A DNA stretch of 64,000 nt from Variovorax ginsengisoli (GTDB taxonomy: Bacteria; Pseudomonadota; Gammaproteobacteria; Burkholderiales; Burkholderiaceae_C), in the NCBI RefSeq assembly GCF_030486595.1, contig NZ_JAUJZH010000020.1:62001-126000 (forward strand), given 5' to 3'. Below are positions 26,540 through 34,644 of this stretch, one piece after another (position 1 is the stretch's first letter; each line of letters opens with the position of its first letter). The position numbers and the translations under genes were made by a program. The notes beneath the pieces were generated by a model. It was given only the letters and a program-made list of their open reading frames with translations, did not search any database and was not told the DNA's origin.

Positions 26540-27508
26540 GTGGCCGCGGTAATCAATCATTCGCAGGCCGGCTCCGGCGGTCGACGGGCCATCGTCCTTG
26601 GGGTGCTCTGCGGCCTCGCTGTCGCGCTGATCTGGTCGAGTTGGTCGGTCGCGACGCGCTTTGCCGTCACCACCACTTTGGGGCCGCACGACGTGACCTT
26701 TCTGCGCTTCGGTGTTTCGGCGCTCTTGCTGTGGCCGATCCTGGTTCGAAACGGCTTCGGGATCGAAAGAATCGGCGTCGTGCGAATGCTCGTGATGGTG
26801 CTCGGTGCGGGCGTTCCTTTCATGATGCTCGGGTCGGTGGGCATGCAGTTTGCGCCTGCGTCGCATGTCGCCACGCTCATGATCGGCACCATGCCGATCT
26901 GGGTCGCGGTGCTGTCCGGTCTCTTCTTCGGAGAGCGGTTCGCGAAGCCGCAGTTGGCAGGCATGGGGGTGGTCGTGGCAGGCGTGTTCTGCATCGGCGG
27001 CTATGCATTGTTCGCGAACCGGGCGGCGGGCGAGTGGCGGGGTGACTTGTTGTTTCTGCTGGCCGGCCTGTGCTTTGCCAGCTTCACGATCGCCCAGCGG
27101 CGTTCCGGCGTCAGCCCTTGGCATGCGACCGCTTTGGTGAACGTGTGTTCCGCCGTCTTGTTCGCGCCCGTCTATTTCATCTGGCTGAAGCCCAAGCTCT
27201 TCTCGGCACCACCTGCGGCCGTGGCGTTCCAGGTGGTCGCGCAGGGGATCGCGGTGGCCATCCTGGGGATGTACTTCTACACGGAGGCCGTGCGCCGGCT
27301 GGGTGCGCCCAGGGCTGCGATCTTCGGCGCTCTCGCACCGGGCTTTGCCGTCTTGATCGGCATGCTCTTCCTGAAGGAAGTGCCAGCGCCGGTAACCCTG
27401 GTTGGCATTGCGCTGGTGATGGGTGGCGCCGCGCTTGTGGTGATGGGAGGACGACGGAGGCCCAGCGTTAATGATCGAAATCCGGCACGCACGAACAAGA
27501 CCGGATGA
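26540..27508 (+). CDS. EamA/DMT-family transporter
   Basis: This 322-residue protein has about ten hydrophobic segments in two EamA repeats. The first begins GVLCGLAVALIWSSWSVATRFAV; the second begins GDLLFLLAGLCFASFTIAQRR and ends with the typical PGFAVLIGMLFLKEVPAPVTLVGIALVMGGAAL. I chose the GTG at 26540 because AGGGA lies 7 nt upstream; it directly follows the stop of the dehydrogenase gene. It probably exports or imports a metabolite linked to that enzyme. Confidence 0.9.
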   Translation: MAAVINHSQAGSGGRRAIVLGVLCGLAVALIWSSWSVATRFAVTTTLGPHDVTFLRFGVSALLLWPILVRNGFGIERIGVVRMLVMVLGAGVPFMMLGSVGMQFAPASHVATLMIGTMPIWVAVLSGLFFGERFAKPQLAGMGVVVAGVFCIGGYALFANRAAGEWRGDLLFLLAGLCFASFTIAQRRSGVSPWHATALVNVCSAVLFAPVYFIWLKPKLFSAPPAAVAFQVVAQGIAVAILGMYFYTEAVRRLGAPRAAIFGALAPGFAVLIGMLFLKEVPAPVTLVGIALVMGGAALVVMGGRRRPSVNDRNPARTNKTG

Positions 27509-27545
27509 TTCGGACGAGGGTGGTCAAGGCCATCGCCGAAGCCGT

Positions 27546-27971
27546 TTATTCGGTTTGCTTCAGCGCCCGCCCCAAGGCATCGCGCAGCTTCCGGTATCGG
27601 TCGCGGTCCTTGCCCTTTAGCAACGCCAGGTCGGAGGCAATCCGCCCGAGTCGTTCCGACGCAGCTTCGAGCTTCACTTTCTCGATGTCGTTCCACATCG
27701 TCAAGAAGTCCTTCAGCGGTCCGGTCTCGGGCAACTCGGGGTGTGCATCCTGGATCAATTCGCGAAGCGCATCCGAGATACGGCCGATCTGGCGACCGTA
27801 GCTGTGCTTGGCAACGATGTCGACCTCGGTCTCGGGTGCCGTGGAATTGTTGCTGTTGATGTTCAGCGACCAGCCGGGCAGTATGGGCTGAACGAAGGCA
27901 CCAGGTGGCTGCTGCATCCACTGGCGCCAGACATCGAAGGCATTCCAGCTCGCGTTCGGATTTGCGGACAT
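27546..27971 (-). CDS. conserved hypothetical protein, small helical
   Basis: I do not recognise this 141-residue protein. The N-terminus is aromatic-rich (SWNAFDVWRQWMQQPPG). Then comes an Asn/Ser stretch (NINSNNST) and a charged, probably helical part, SYGRQIGRISDALRELI followed by VKLEAASERLGRIASDLALLKGKDRDRYRKLRDALGRALKQ. The Trp-rich N-terminus plus amphipathic helices recall phasin- or PhaE-like proteins of polyhydroxyalkanoate granules, but the resemblance is only general. Compact charge pattern and normal codon use argue that it is real. Confidence 0.6.
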   Translation of the reverse strand: MSANPNASWNAFDVWRQWMQQPPGAFVQPILPGWSLNINSNNSTAPETEVDIVAKHSYGRQIGRISDALRELIQDAHPELPETGPLKDFLTMWNDIEKVKLEAASERLGRIASDLALLKGKDRDRYRKLRDALGRALKQTE

Positions 27972-28211
27972 CGACTTCCTCCTCGTTGGAAATTCGGGCC
28001 CGCGGGCGCGCCTGGGCCGGTTGTTGCAGCGCCGAGTAGCCTAGGCACAAGCGCCGGTGCCCGAATCCCCAATTCTGTGGGCGCGATGCTGTTCAGCTGA
28101 CTGCAGGCACCGCGCTGTGGGCGCAGGTTCGCGAGCCGAGATGCAACAAGAGCACTGTGCAAGCCCAATGCTCGCCACTCGATGGCGCCCTGCTGTTGCC
28201 AGGCCTGGCGA

Positions 28212-28961
28212 TCACGCCCCAGCGCCTCCGTCAACATCGAGTGAAATGCCCGTGATGAAGCTGGCGTCGGGGCCTGCGAGGAAAGCTACCGCCGCCGCGA
28301 TCTCTTCGGGCCGGCCATAGCGGCCGAGCGGAATGGCTGCCTTCTGCACGGCGGCGAAGTCGCCGTCCTGCGGGTTCATCTCGGTGTCGATCGAGCCTGG
28401 CTGCACGGTGTTGACGGTGATGCCGCGTGGGGCGAGGTCGCGCGCCCAGCCGCGGGTGTAGGCGGATACAGCTGCCTTCGTCGCCGAATAGTCGGCCACA
28501 CCTGGCCAGGGCGTGCGATCGGCGGCGCCGGAGCCAATCGAGATGATGCGACCATGGTCGCTGATCAGTGGCACTGCGGCGCGCACGGCAGCGGCCACGC
28601 CGCCGACGTTGATGGCGAACTGGCGTTCCAGGGCGGCGACGTTGCTGTCTGGCGCGCCGACCTGGCCGACCACGAACACGCCGGCGTTGTTGACGAGGAT
28701 GTCGAGCTTGCCGAAACGGCGAGCGGTGTCGTTGACCAGCGCCTCGACCTGCAGCGGATCGGCTTGGTCGGCCTGAAAGGCTGCGGCGCGCACGCCCAGA
28801 TCCTGCAGTTCCTTGACCAGCGCTTCAGCGCGGTCGGGAGAGGCCGAATAGCTGATGGCGACATCGGCGCCGTCGTGCGCCAGTCGGCGCGCGATGGCGG
28901 CCCCGATGCCGCGTGAACCGCCGGTGACGAGGGCTACTTTGTCAGAGAGGGGCTTGGACAT
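28212..28961 (-). CDS. SDR-family oxidoreductase
   Basis: This 249-residue classical SDR has TGGSRGIG at residues 14-21, NNAG at about 90-93, the catalytic Ser region IISIGSG, and YSATK with catalytic Tyr and Lys. It ends FITGISLDVDGGAGA. It resembles FabG-like 3-oxoacyl reductases and glucose-dehydrogenase-type enzymes. It lies 79 nt downstream of ohr on the same strand and may be co-transcribed. The 240 bp beyond its 3' end hold no gene I can support, only an ATTCGGGC/GCCCGAAT inverted repeat at 27992-28066. Confidence 0.92.
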   Translation of the reverse strand: MSKPLSDKVALVTGGSRGIGAAIARRLAHDGADVAISYSASPDRAEALVKELQDLGVRAAAFQADQADPLQVEALVNDTARRFGKLDILVNNAGVFVVGQVGAPDSNVAALERQFAINVGGVAAAVRAAVPLISDHGRIISIGSGAADRTPWPGVADYSATKAAVSAYTRGWARDLAPRGITVNTVQPGSIDTEMNPQDGDFAAVQKAAIPLGRYGRPEEIAAAVAFLAGPDASFITGISLDVDGGAGA

Positions 28962-29040
28962 TGTTTTCTCCAGGAGGATGAGTGATTCGTCGCGCTCGCT
29001 GTCGAGTCGACAGCGAGCTTCGGTTTCTGATGAGGCCGAG

Positions 29041-29511
29041 TTATTGCGCAGCCAGGGCTTCCGCGGCGATCACGTTCGTGGCGACGTCGATGTTGCCGTG
29101 GACGGCCTTCGAATAAGGGCACATCTGATGCGCCGCATGCGCGATGGCCTCGGCCACGTCATGTGCGACGCCGGGCATGCGCACATCGATCCGGGCCTGG
29201 AGAAAGTACGCACCGCCGGTCTGGCCGAGGTCGACTTCGATGTCGACGGCCATGTCGGCGGGCAGCGCCACCTTCTTCGCCTTGGCTGCGACGCCCAGCG
29301 CGCCGGTGTAGCAGGCCGACCAGGCTCCGGCGAACAACTGTTCTGCGGTGGGATGCAGCTCGACCGCCTCGAGCACGATTTCATGGCCGGTCTTTCCGGG
29401 CGTCGACATCCGGATGTCGACGTGCGCATCGTCGCGCGGGCCGCCTGCGCGGCGGCTGGCCGTCGTATGGGTCTTGCCCGTCATCAGAACTTGTTGGATC
29501 TTGGTGGTCAT
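29041..29511 (-). CDS. ohr: organic hydroperoxide resistance protein
   Basis: Ohr is a thiol-dependent peroxidase of the OsmC fold that reduces organic hydroperoxides, usually with lipoylated partners. The 156-residue protein has both catalytic cysteines, Cys67 in WSACYTGAL and Cys131 in HQMCPYSKA. It begins TTKIQQVLMTGKTHTTASRR, as usual for Ohr. The usual MarR-type OhrR is absent. Instead a LysR gene is divergent across a 181-bp region, and an SDR gene follows. Confidence 0.92.
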   Translation of the reverse strand: MTTKIQQVLMTGKTHTTASRRAGGPRDDAHVDIRMSTPGKTGHEIVLEAVELHPTAEQLFAGAWSACYTGALGVAAKAKKVALPADMAVDIEVDLGQTGGAYFLQARIDVRMPGVAHDVAEAIAHAAHQMCPYSKAVHGNIDVATNVIAAEALAAQ

Positions 29512-29670
29512 TTGGATATTTCCTTTTCGGCTGGTTGGCCCTGTAGTTGGAGCGCCGACGCTTGCGTGCGTCCTGCGCCAGTGGCATCGCGATAGGGCTT
29601 GGATCGCTTGCCGGCAAGTGTCGGCTTCGAGCCTGAGGCGACCAAGACGGTGAACCGGACATGTTTATTT

Positions 29671-29690
29671 CCAGATCGCCAATAATCTGG
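29671..29690. promoter_or_regulatory. candidate LysR operator
   Basis: CCAGAT (29671-29676) and ATCTGG (29685-29690) form an interrupted dyad with an 8-bp centre immediately before the GTG start of the LysR gene. The position suits autorepression of that gene and control of the divergent ohr-SDR pair. Confidence 0.5.
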
Positions 29691-29692
29691 CG

Positions 29693-30598
29693 GTGGACCA
29701 GATCGCAGCCATGCGCGTTTTCGCCCGGGTCGTCGAAGCCGGCACCTTCACGCGGGCGGCCGATCTGCTGCAGCTGCCGAAGCCCAGCGTGACCAAGCTC
29801 GTTCAGCAACTGGAGAGCCACTTGCGTGTGAAGCTGCTGCAGCGCACGACGCGGCGTGTCACGGTGACGCCCGAGGGCGCGGCTTACTACGAGCGCATCT
29901 TGCGGGTGCTGGACGAGATCGACGACATCGAGGCCGATGTCACGAATGCACAGACCCGTCCCAGAGGCCGGCTGCGTGTGGACATCGGCTCCTCGCTGGC
30001 CAACCGGATCCTGATCCCCAGGCTGCCGGCGTTTCACGCGCGCTACCCGGACATCCTGCTCGAGCTCGGCGTGGGTGACCGGCCGGTCCACCTGATCGGC
30101 GAAGGGGTGGATTGCGTGCTCCGCGGTGGGGTGCTGAGCGACCCGTCGCTGGTGGCACGTCGCGTCGCTCGGATGTCCTACATGACCTGCGCCACACCCG
30201 ACTACCTGAAGCGCCACGGCGTGCCCGCGACGCCGGCCGACCTGCTCGACGGACACCGGGTGGTGAGCTATTTCTCGTCGCGTACGGGGCGCTACATTCC
30301 TCCGCACTACGAGCGCGGCGATGAGTGCATCGAGATCAACGGGCATGCGGTCATTGCGGTCAACGAGAGCACGGCCCACCTGACGGCGGTACTGACTGGG
30401 CTTGGCGTGGCGCAGACCTTTGCGTTCATGGCGCAGCCGCACGTCGAGAGTGGGGCACTGGTCGAGTTGCTGGCCGACTGGGAACCGCCGCCGATGCCCG
30501 TGTCGATAGCCTACCCGTCCAGTCGGCACCCGAGCGCCAAGCTGCGCGCCTTTGTCGACTGGACCGTGGAAGTGTTCGCGCCGTACGGCGTCCGTTGA
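29693..30598 (+). CDS. LysR-family transcriptional regulator
   Basis: This 301-residue LysR protein has wHTH RVFARVVEAGTFTRAADLLQLPKPSVTKLVQQLESHLRVKLLQRTTRRVTVTPEG and a CrgA-like effector domain (RGRLRVDIGSSLANRILIPRLPAF). The GTG at 29693 gives the usual MDQIAAMRVF start; an ATG at 29711 would be the alternative. It is divergent from ohr and the SDR gene, so it probably controls them. Confidence 0.92.
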   Translation: MDQIAAMRVFARVVEAGTFTRAADLLQLPKPSVTKLVQQLESHLRVKLLQRTTRRVTVTPEGAAYYERILRVLDEIDDIEADVTNAQTRPRGRLRVDIGSSLANRILIPRLPAFHARYPDILLELGVGDRPVHLIGEGVDCVLRGGVLSDPSLVARRVARMSYMTCATPDYLKRHGVPATPADLLDGHRVVSYFSSRTGRYIPPHYERGDECIEINGHAVIAVNESTAHLTAVLTGLGVAQTFAFMAQPHVESGALVELLADWEPPPMPVSIAYPSSRHPSAKLRAFVDWTVEVFAPYGVR

Positions 30599-30689
30599 CG
30601 TACGCCCACCTCCCGGCCGAGCAGCACGCCGAAAACTGTCGGTATAGTTTTGCGGTGCTGGCACCTCCTGCAACAACGCTTGGTCGAAC

Positions 30690-31259
30690 ATGGCACTCAC
30701 CGGAAAACTCAGAAGCTGGAACGACGAGCGTGGCTTCGGCTTCATCGCGCCACGAGACGGCGGCCGCGAACTGTTCGTCCACATCAGCGCGCTCCCAAGG
30801 GACGGATCCCGGCCCACTGTGGGCGAGACGGTCACCTACGAACTGGGTCGCGGCAAGGACGGGAGGCCGCAAGCGGTGAACGTCTATCGGGAAGCACTTG
30901 GCAGGCCGTCCACGTATCCGCGTTCGCCATCGCGGCCCACGACTGACGCAAGGCGCTCGCCGATCAGCGCTCTCATCGGCTTCGTGATCGTGGTCGTCAT
31001 CGGGGCCTACGGCTATTCGCAATACCAACGTCATTCGGCGCGGCTTGCGCCGGCTGCCGCGCTGCCGTCTGCGGAGACCGTTATTGCCGAGCCGTTGGTG
31101 GGAGGCTACCGATGCGATGGTCGGACCCATTGCTCGCAGATGACATCCTGCAGCGAGGCCAAGTTCTTCCTGAAGAATTGTCCCGGTACTCAAATGGACG
31201 GCAACCACGACGGCGTGCCCTGCGAGCAGCAGTGGTGCACCGGTTTCTTGTCCAAGTAG
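30690..31259 (+). CDS. cold-shock-domain membrane protein with excalibur motif
   Basis: This 189-residue protein has three parts. Residues 1-68 are a cold-shock domain with RNP1 RGFGFIAP and RNP2 LFVHIS, which binds single-stranded nucleic acid. Residues about 93-112 are one transmembrane helix (ISALIGFVIVVVIGAYGY). The C-terminus is an excalibur-like calcium-binding motif with DxDxDG character (MDGNHDGVPCEQQWC) and paired cysteines. The topology implies an RNA/DNA-binding domain inside and a disulphide-stabilised domain in the periplasm. Similar fusions occur in proteobacteria but have no known function. Confidence 0.87.
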   Translation: MALTGKLRSWNDERGFGFIAPRDGGRELFVHISALPRDGSRPTVGETVTYELGRGKDGRPQAVNVYREALGRPSTYPRSPSRPTTDARRSPISALIGFVIVVVIGAYGYSQYQRHSARLAPAAALPSAETVIAEPLVGGYRCDGRTHCSQMTSCSEAKFFLKNCPGTQMDGNHDGVPCEQQWCTGFLSK

Positions 31260-31347
31260 GCGGATGGCCTACGGCCTGGTTCGCGTGCCGCCGTGGCAAG
31301 GGACAACGGAAGGCTTGAGTGCCGGGCTGCTTTCTCGGCAATTTTGC

Positions 31348-31424
31348 TTCGCTTCGATTTCGCTTAGGTGATCGCCGGGCGAGTTCCGCTCGGTTCAACC
31401 AAAGACCGAAGACAGCGCCGGGAC
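31348..31424 (-). pseudogene. decayed 3' end resembling the LysR gene at 24.65 kb
   Basis: Read on the minus strand, this 77-nt stretch aligns with the last 76 nt of the LysR gene at 24651-24726. Both share GCGCTGTC, TCGGT, a GAAC-GAGC region, ACTC, GCGA and AAGCGAAATCGAA in the same order and spacing. An in-frame stop interrupts it after LSSVFG. It lies in a 209-bp space between convergent genes. It is either the remnant of a second LysR gene or a dispersed short repeat; no more of the gene is recognisable upstream. Confidence 0.45.
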
Positions 31425-31468
31425 GAGCTGTAAGCCGCCAATGAACTCGGACGATCAACGGGAACGCC

Positions 31469-31819
31469 TTACTTGCGTTTCCCAATCCGGTCCACCACAG
31501 CCCGCGCCGCCCGCCTATAGGTCGCGATCATCCCCGCCAGCCCCACCAACGCCGCGAGATTCACCACCAGGGCCAGTGCGAACAGCAGGCCCCCCGCTTC
31601 CAGCAGGAGCAGCGCCACCACCACCGAGGCCGCCCATAGCGCGCCCCAGCGGAGGATGTACATGTCCATGTAGGTCTTGAGCCAGAGATCGTTGCGTTGC
31701 GCGATGGCTTCTGCCTCTTCGTCGGAGGCCTCGGGCGGAAACCGTTCGAGGAAGCTCTTCGGAGACCAGAAGCGGTTCCAGACGGAGGCGGGGCGAGGTT
31801 CTGGCTGGCTCATTGCCAT
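31469..31819 (-). CDS. small membrane protein, unknown
   Basis: This 116-residue protein has a soluble N-terminus (WNRFWSPKSFLERFPPEASDEEAEAIAQRNDLWLKTYMDMY) followed by two hydrophobic helices (WGALWAASVVVALLLLEAGGLLFALALVVNLAALVGL, hairpin-like) and a basic tail. I do not recognise a family. It is on the same strand as the next small membrane-protein gene, 42 nt downstream of it, so the two may be co-transcribed. Confidence 0.65.
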   Translation of the reverse strand: MAMSQPEPRPASVWNRFWSPKSFLERFPPEASDEEAEAIAQRNDLWLKTYMDMYILRWGALWAASVVVALLLLEAGGLLFALALVVNLAALVGLAGMIATYRRAARAVVDRIGKRK

Positions 31820-31861
31820 GGAGGGTACCCGCTGCGGCCGAGCACTGCCGGGCCACCCACC

Positions 31862-32380
31862 TCAGCGTTTCACTATTCGCGCAGGCAGCAGCTCAGCTTC
31901 ATCCACTGCGGGAGGATATTCCAGCTCGTCGGCGAACTCCTGCATCGGCCCCGAAGACGGCCGCTCCTCCAACCGCCGTCGTGCCGACTCCCGCATCTCC
32001 CTTTGGCGCCGATCGCGATCCGATTCACGCCGTCGCCACGCGATGATCATCCCGACCACGATGACGCAGGCGGAGAAAGCGAGAAAGCTGGATGCGCCAA
32101 AGAGCGTGTCGATCCATTCCGGCGCAGGCTTTCCCTGGCGGATGAGCCAGGCGATGGCGGCCGGACCGGCCAAGCTCAGCGCCAAAGGCGGAACAAGGCG
32201 CGCCGGCCGCCTCGCGCGCACCGCACGCCGGACCATCATCCAGAGCCCCAAGGTGCCCGCCGCCCCATACAAGACCGCCAAGGCAGGGTCGCTCTCCAAC
32301 GCCGTGTCGCGCAGGCCGATCTCGTATGCGGCCAACATTCCGCAGACCAGCCACAGCGCAATCCAGAAAATGCGTTCCAT
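31862..32380 (-). CDS. membrane protein, unknown
   Basis: This 172-residue protein has about four hydrophobic helices, then a charged cytoplasmic tail rich in Arg and Glu (WRRRESDRDRRQREMRESARRRLEERP). AAAGGAGGT is an excellent ribosome-binding site seven bases before the ATG. Family not recognised. It starts 18 nt after the PhoD-like gene on the same strand, so the three genes phoD-like, this one and the 116-residue protein probably form an operon. Confidence 0.72.
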   Translation of the reverse strand: MERIFWIALWLVCGMLAAYEIGLRDTALESDPALAVLYGAAGTLGLWMMVRRAVRARRPARLVPPLALSLAGPAAIAWLIRQGKPAPEWIDTLFGASSFLAFSACVIVVGMIIAWRRRESDRDRRQREMRESARRRLEERPSSGPMQEFADELEYPPAVDEAELLPARIVKR

Positions 32381-32398
32381 TTTGGACCTCCTTTCCTG

Positions 32399-34165
32399 CT
32401 ACGCCGGCAGCACATCAAGGCCGCTGGCACCCGGCAGGGCATGAAGGCTCATCGCGGTCCGAGTGCTGTAGTCGTGACTCAGCACGGTGCTGATTTCCAT
32501 GAAATCGGCGCGGACCTCGGCGGGCGTCAGCGTGATGATGACATAGCCGCGCTTGCTCGTCTCGGCATAGCGCAGGTCCTTCACCATCTTCGGGAAGGCA
32601 TCGGACAGCACCGTGCTGCTGATGACGGGCAGCACGCGCTCGAAGCCCGGCGACGAGATGGAGGCGGTCGCGAACTCCACGCCCACGCGCTGGCCGTTGG
32701 CGTCGGTCAGGTTGCTCGCCCACGCGTTGTGCGTGTCGCCGGCGAGCGAGACGAGGTTCTTGCCCATCGAGCGCGCGGCGGCCAGCACGCTCTCGCGCGC
32801 CGCCGGGTAGCCGTCCCATGCATCCAGGTTGTAGGGAACACGCCGCTGCGCCAGCAGTGCGCGTTGCTCGTCGCTGCGCAGCGGCTCGGGGGTCGACTGC
32901 GCCAGCAGGAAGGCGCCGAGGGTCTGCGCGTTGAAGGCGCTGGCGATGCTCAGCGGGATCTCCATGCGGGCCATCAGGACCTGCGAGCCCAGCACCTGCC
33001 AGGTCGCGCCGGAAGCGGCCATTCGCGTCGACAACCAGGCGGACTGGTCGGGGCCGAGCAGTTGGCGCGTCGGGGCGGAAGCACCGCCCGCGACATAGCT
33101 GTCGAGGCTCACCTGCTCGTCGCGGCCGATCAGACGCGTGTCGAGCATGTGCAGCGACGCCAGCGTGCCGAAGTCGAACGAGCGATAGATCTTCTGCAAG
33201 TCGGCCGGATCGGGCATGCGGACGGGAAGCCATTCGCGGAACGCCTGTGTCGCCGCGGCGCGCCGGGCGGCGAAGCTCCCCTCGGTGGCCGGGTCGTGGT
33301 TCTTCGCCCCGCCGGACCACGCGTTGTCCGCCACGTCGTGGTCGTCCCAGATGGCGATCACCGGTACCTTGGCATGAAGCGCGATCAGGTCCGGGTCCGC
33401 GCGGTTCTGGCGATGGCGCCGCCGATAGTCTTCGAGCGACAGGATCTCGTGAGACGGCGCCGATTCGCGGTCGATCGCGATCGCCAGCTGCGAGGCATAG
33501 CCGAGCGGGCCGTACTCGTAGATGTAGTCGCCCAGGTGCAACACGACATCGATGTCGGTGCGCTTGGCGAGATCGGCACAGACATTGAAATAGCCCGACG
33601 GAAAGTTCGAGCACGAGACGATGCCGAGCCGAAGCCGCGACACGCTGCCCACCGGCAGCGTCTGCGTGCGCCCCACGGGCGAGAGCTCGGCGCCGAGCAT
33701 GAAGCGATAGAAGTACACGCTCGCGGGCCGCAGGCCGGTCGCATCCACCTTGACGGTGTAGTCCTGCTCGGGCCCGGTGCCGACCGTGCCTCGCGCGACG
33801 ATGGCACCGAAGTTGGAATCGCTGGCGACTTCCCAGCTCAGGTTGAGCGCTCCGGGACTGGCGACCGTGACGCGGGTCCACAAGATCACGCGATCGGACA
33901 GCGGGTCGCCGCTGCCGACGCCGTGGACGAAGGTCGGCGACGTCTCGGGTGGCGTACTTCCCGTGCCGCCAACGCCTCCGACAAGGCCGCCACCACCGCC
34001 ACCGCCGCTACCTCCGCCGCCGCAGCCATACATGCTGACGCCGGTGCCGGCGAACATGGCGTAGAGGATCGCGTTTCGAATGAAGCCGCGGCGCGAGGCT
34101 TCGACGGGCGTCGGCGTGGAGGTCGGCTCCTTCTCCGGGGCACTCGGGCCGGTGGCATCGGGCAT
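32399..34165 (-). CDS. phoD: PhoD-like alkaline phosphatase/phosphodiesterase, exported
   Basis: This 588-residue protein belongs to the PhoD family of metallo-phosphoesterases. The N-terminus has a twin-arginine motif (SRRGFIRN, about residues 24-31) and then SMYGC, a possible lipobox, so it may be a Tat-exported lipoprotein. A glycine-rich linker follows. The PhoD N-domain opens FVHGVGSGDPLSDRVILWTRV. The catalytic region has VSCSNFPSGYFN, VLHLGDYIYEYG and IAIWDDHDVADNAW, which supply metal ligands. AAGGAG precedes the ATG. It likely releases phosphate from esters in the periplasm. Confidence 0.93.
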   Translation of the reverse strand: MPDATGPSAPEKEPTSTPTPVEASRRGFIRNAILYAMFAGTGVSMYGCGGGGSGGGGGGGLVGGVGGTGSTPPETSPTFVHGVGSGDPLSDRVILWTRVTVASPGALNLSWEVASDSNFGAIVARGTVGTGPEQDYTVKVDATGLRPASVYFYRFMLGAELSPVGRTQTLPVGSVSRLRLGIVSCSNFPSGYFNVCADLAKRTDIDVVLHLGDYIYEYGPLGYASQLAIAIDRESAPSHEILSLEDYRRRHRQNRADPDLIALHAKVPVIAIWDDHDVADNAWSGGAKNHDPATEGSFAARRAAATQAFREWLPVRMPDPADLQKIYRSFDFGTLASLHMLDTRLIGRDEQVSLDSYVAGGASAPTRQLLGPDQSAWLSTRMAASGATWQVLGSQVLMARMEIPLSIASAFNAQTLGAFLLAQSTPEPLRSDEQRALLAQRRVPYNLDAWDGYPAARESVLAAARSMGKNLVSLAGDTHNAWASNLTDANGQRVGVEFATASISSPGFERVLPVISSTVLSDAFPKMVKDLRYAETSKRGYVIITLTPAEVRADFMEISTVLSHDYSTRTAMSLHALPGASGLDVLPA

Positions 34166-34272
34166 GGTTCGCTCCTTGGGCCCGGCGAGCCACTCGCGCC
34201 CTCCGCGCGTGGCTCCCGCCGGAGATGCAGCATTTCAAATCAGGCGTGAGTCGATGCCCGTAGGCCGCAGCG

Positions 34273-34297
34273 AAGCGATCGCGTGAGACGATCGCTT
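34273..34297. promoter_or_regulatory. 25-bp inverted repeat upstream of the PhoD-like gene
   Basis: AAGCGATCG (34273-34281) and CGATCGCTT (34289-34297) are perfect 9-bp arms around a 7-bp centre. It lies 34 nt past the stop of the NIPSNAP gene and about 110 nt before the phoD ATG, both minus strand. With no T run it could be a terminator stem or an operator for the phosphatase gene. Confidence 0.5.
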
Positions 34298-34330
34298 ACA
34301 GGATTCACGTGGCGTTGCAGCCGCAGGCGC

Positions 34331-34636
34331 TCACCCGAAGACAGGCCTGAAGAAGCTGCGTTCGTAGCTGAGGATGCAGCGCGTGTCTTCCGCGTACTTG
34401 AAGGCAGCCTGGCACTCTGCGTCGGCCGCGGACAAGGTGCGATATTCCTCGTACGCCGCAAGGCTTGGAAACGTGAACATCGCGAGCGCGATGTTGTTCG
34501 CGCCTTCCGATGGCAAGAAGTAGCCATGGTGCTTGCCGCCGAACTTCTCGACCAGGGGAATCCACAGCTTGCCGTAGTGCTCGAATTCCTCGAGCTTGAA
34601 CGGATCGATGAGGTAGCGCAGGTAGCAGGTGACCAT
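34331..34636 (-). CDS. NIPSNAP family protein
   Basis: This 101-residue protein has the NIPSNAP fold pattern (ferredoxin-like dimeric alpha-beta barrel). It begins MVTCYLRYLIDPFKLEEFEHYGKLWIPLVEKFGGKHHGYF, then ALAMFTFPSLAAYEEYRTL and a final RSFFRP. Bacterial NIPSNAP proteins have no settled function. It lies 8 nt downstream of a DHFR-like reductase gene on the same strand, so the pair is probably an operon. Confidence 0.87.
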   Translation of the reverse strand: MVTCYLRYLIDPFKLEEFEHYGKLWIPLVEKFGGKHHGYFLPSEGANNIALAMFTFPSLAAYEEYRTLSAADAECQAAFKYAEDTRCILSYERSFFRPVFG

Positions 34637-34644
34637 GGGAGATA

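Noticed and set aside
27863..28237. Minus-strand frame in the 240-bp space after the SDR gene
   Set aside because: No start with a ribosome-binding site and no recognisable family. The frame runs into the hypothetical gene from another phase.
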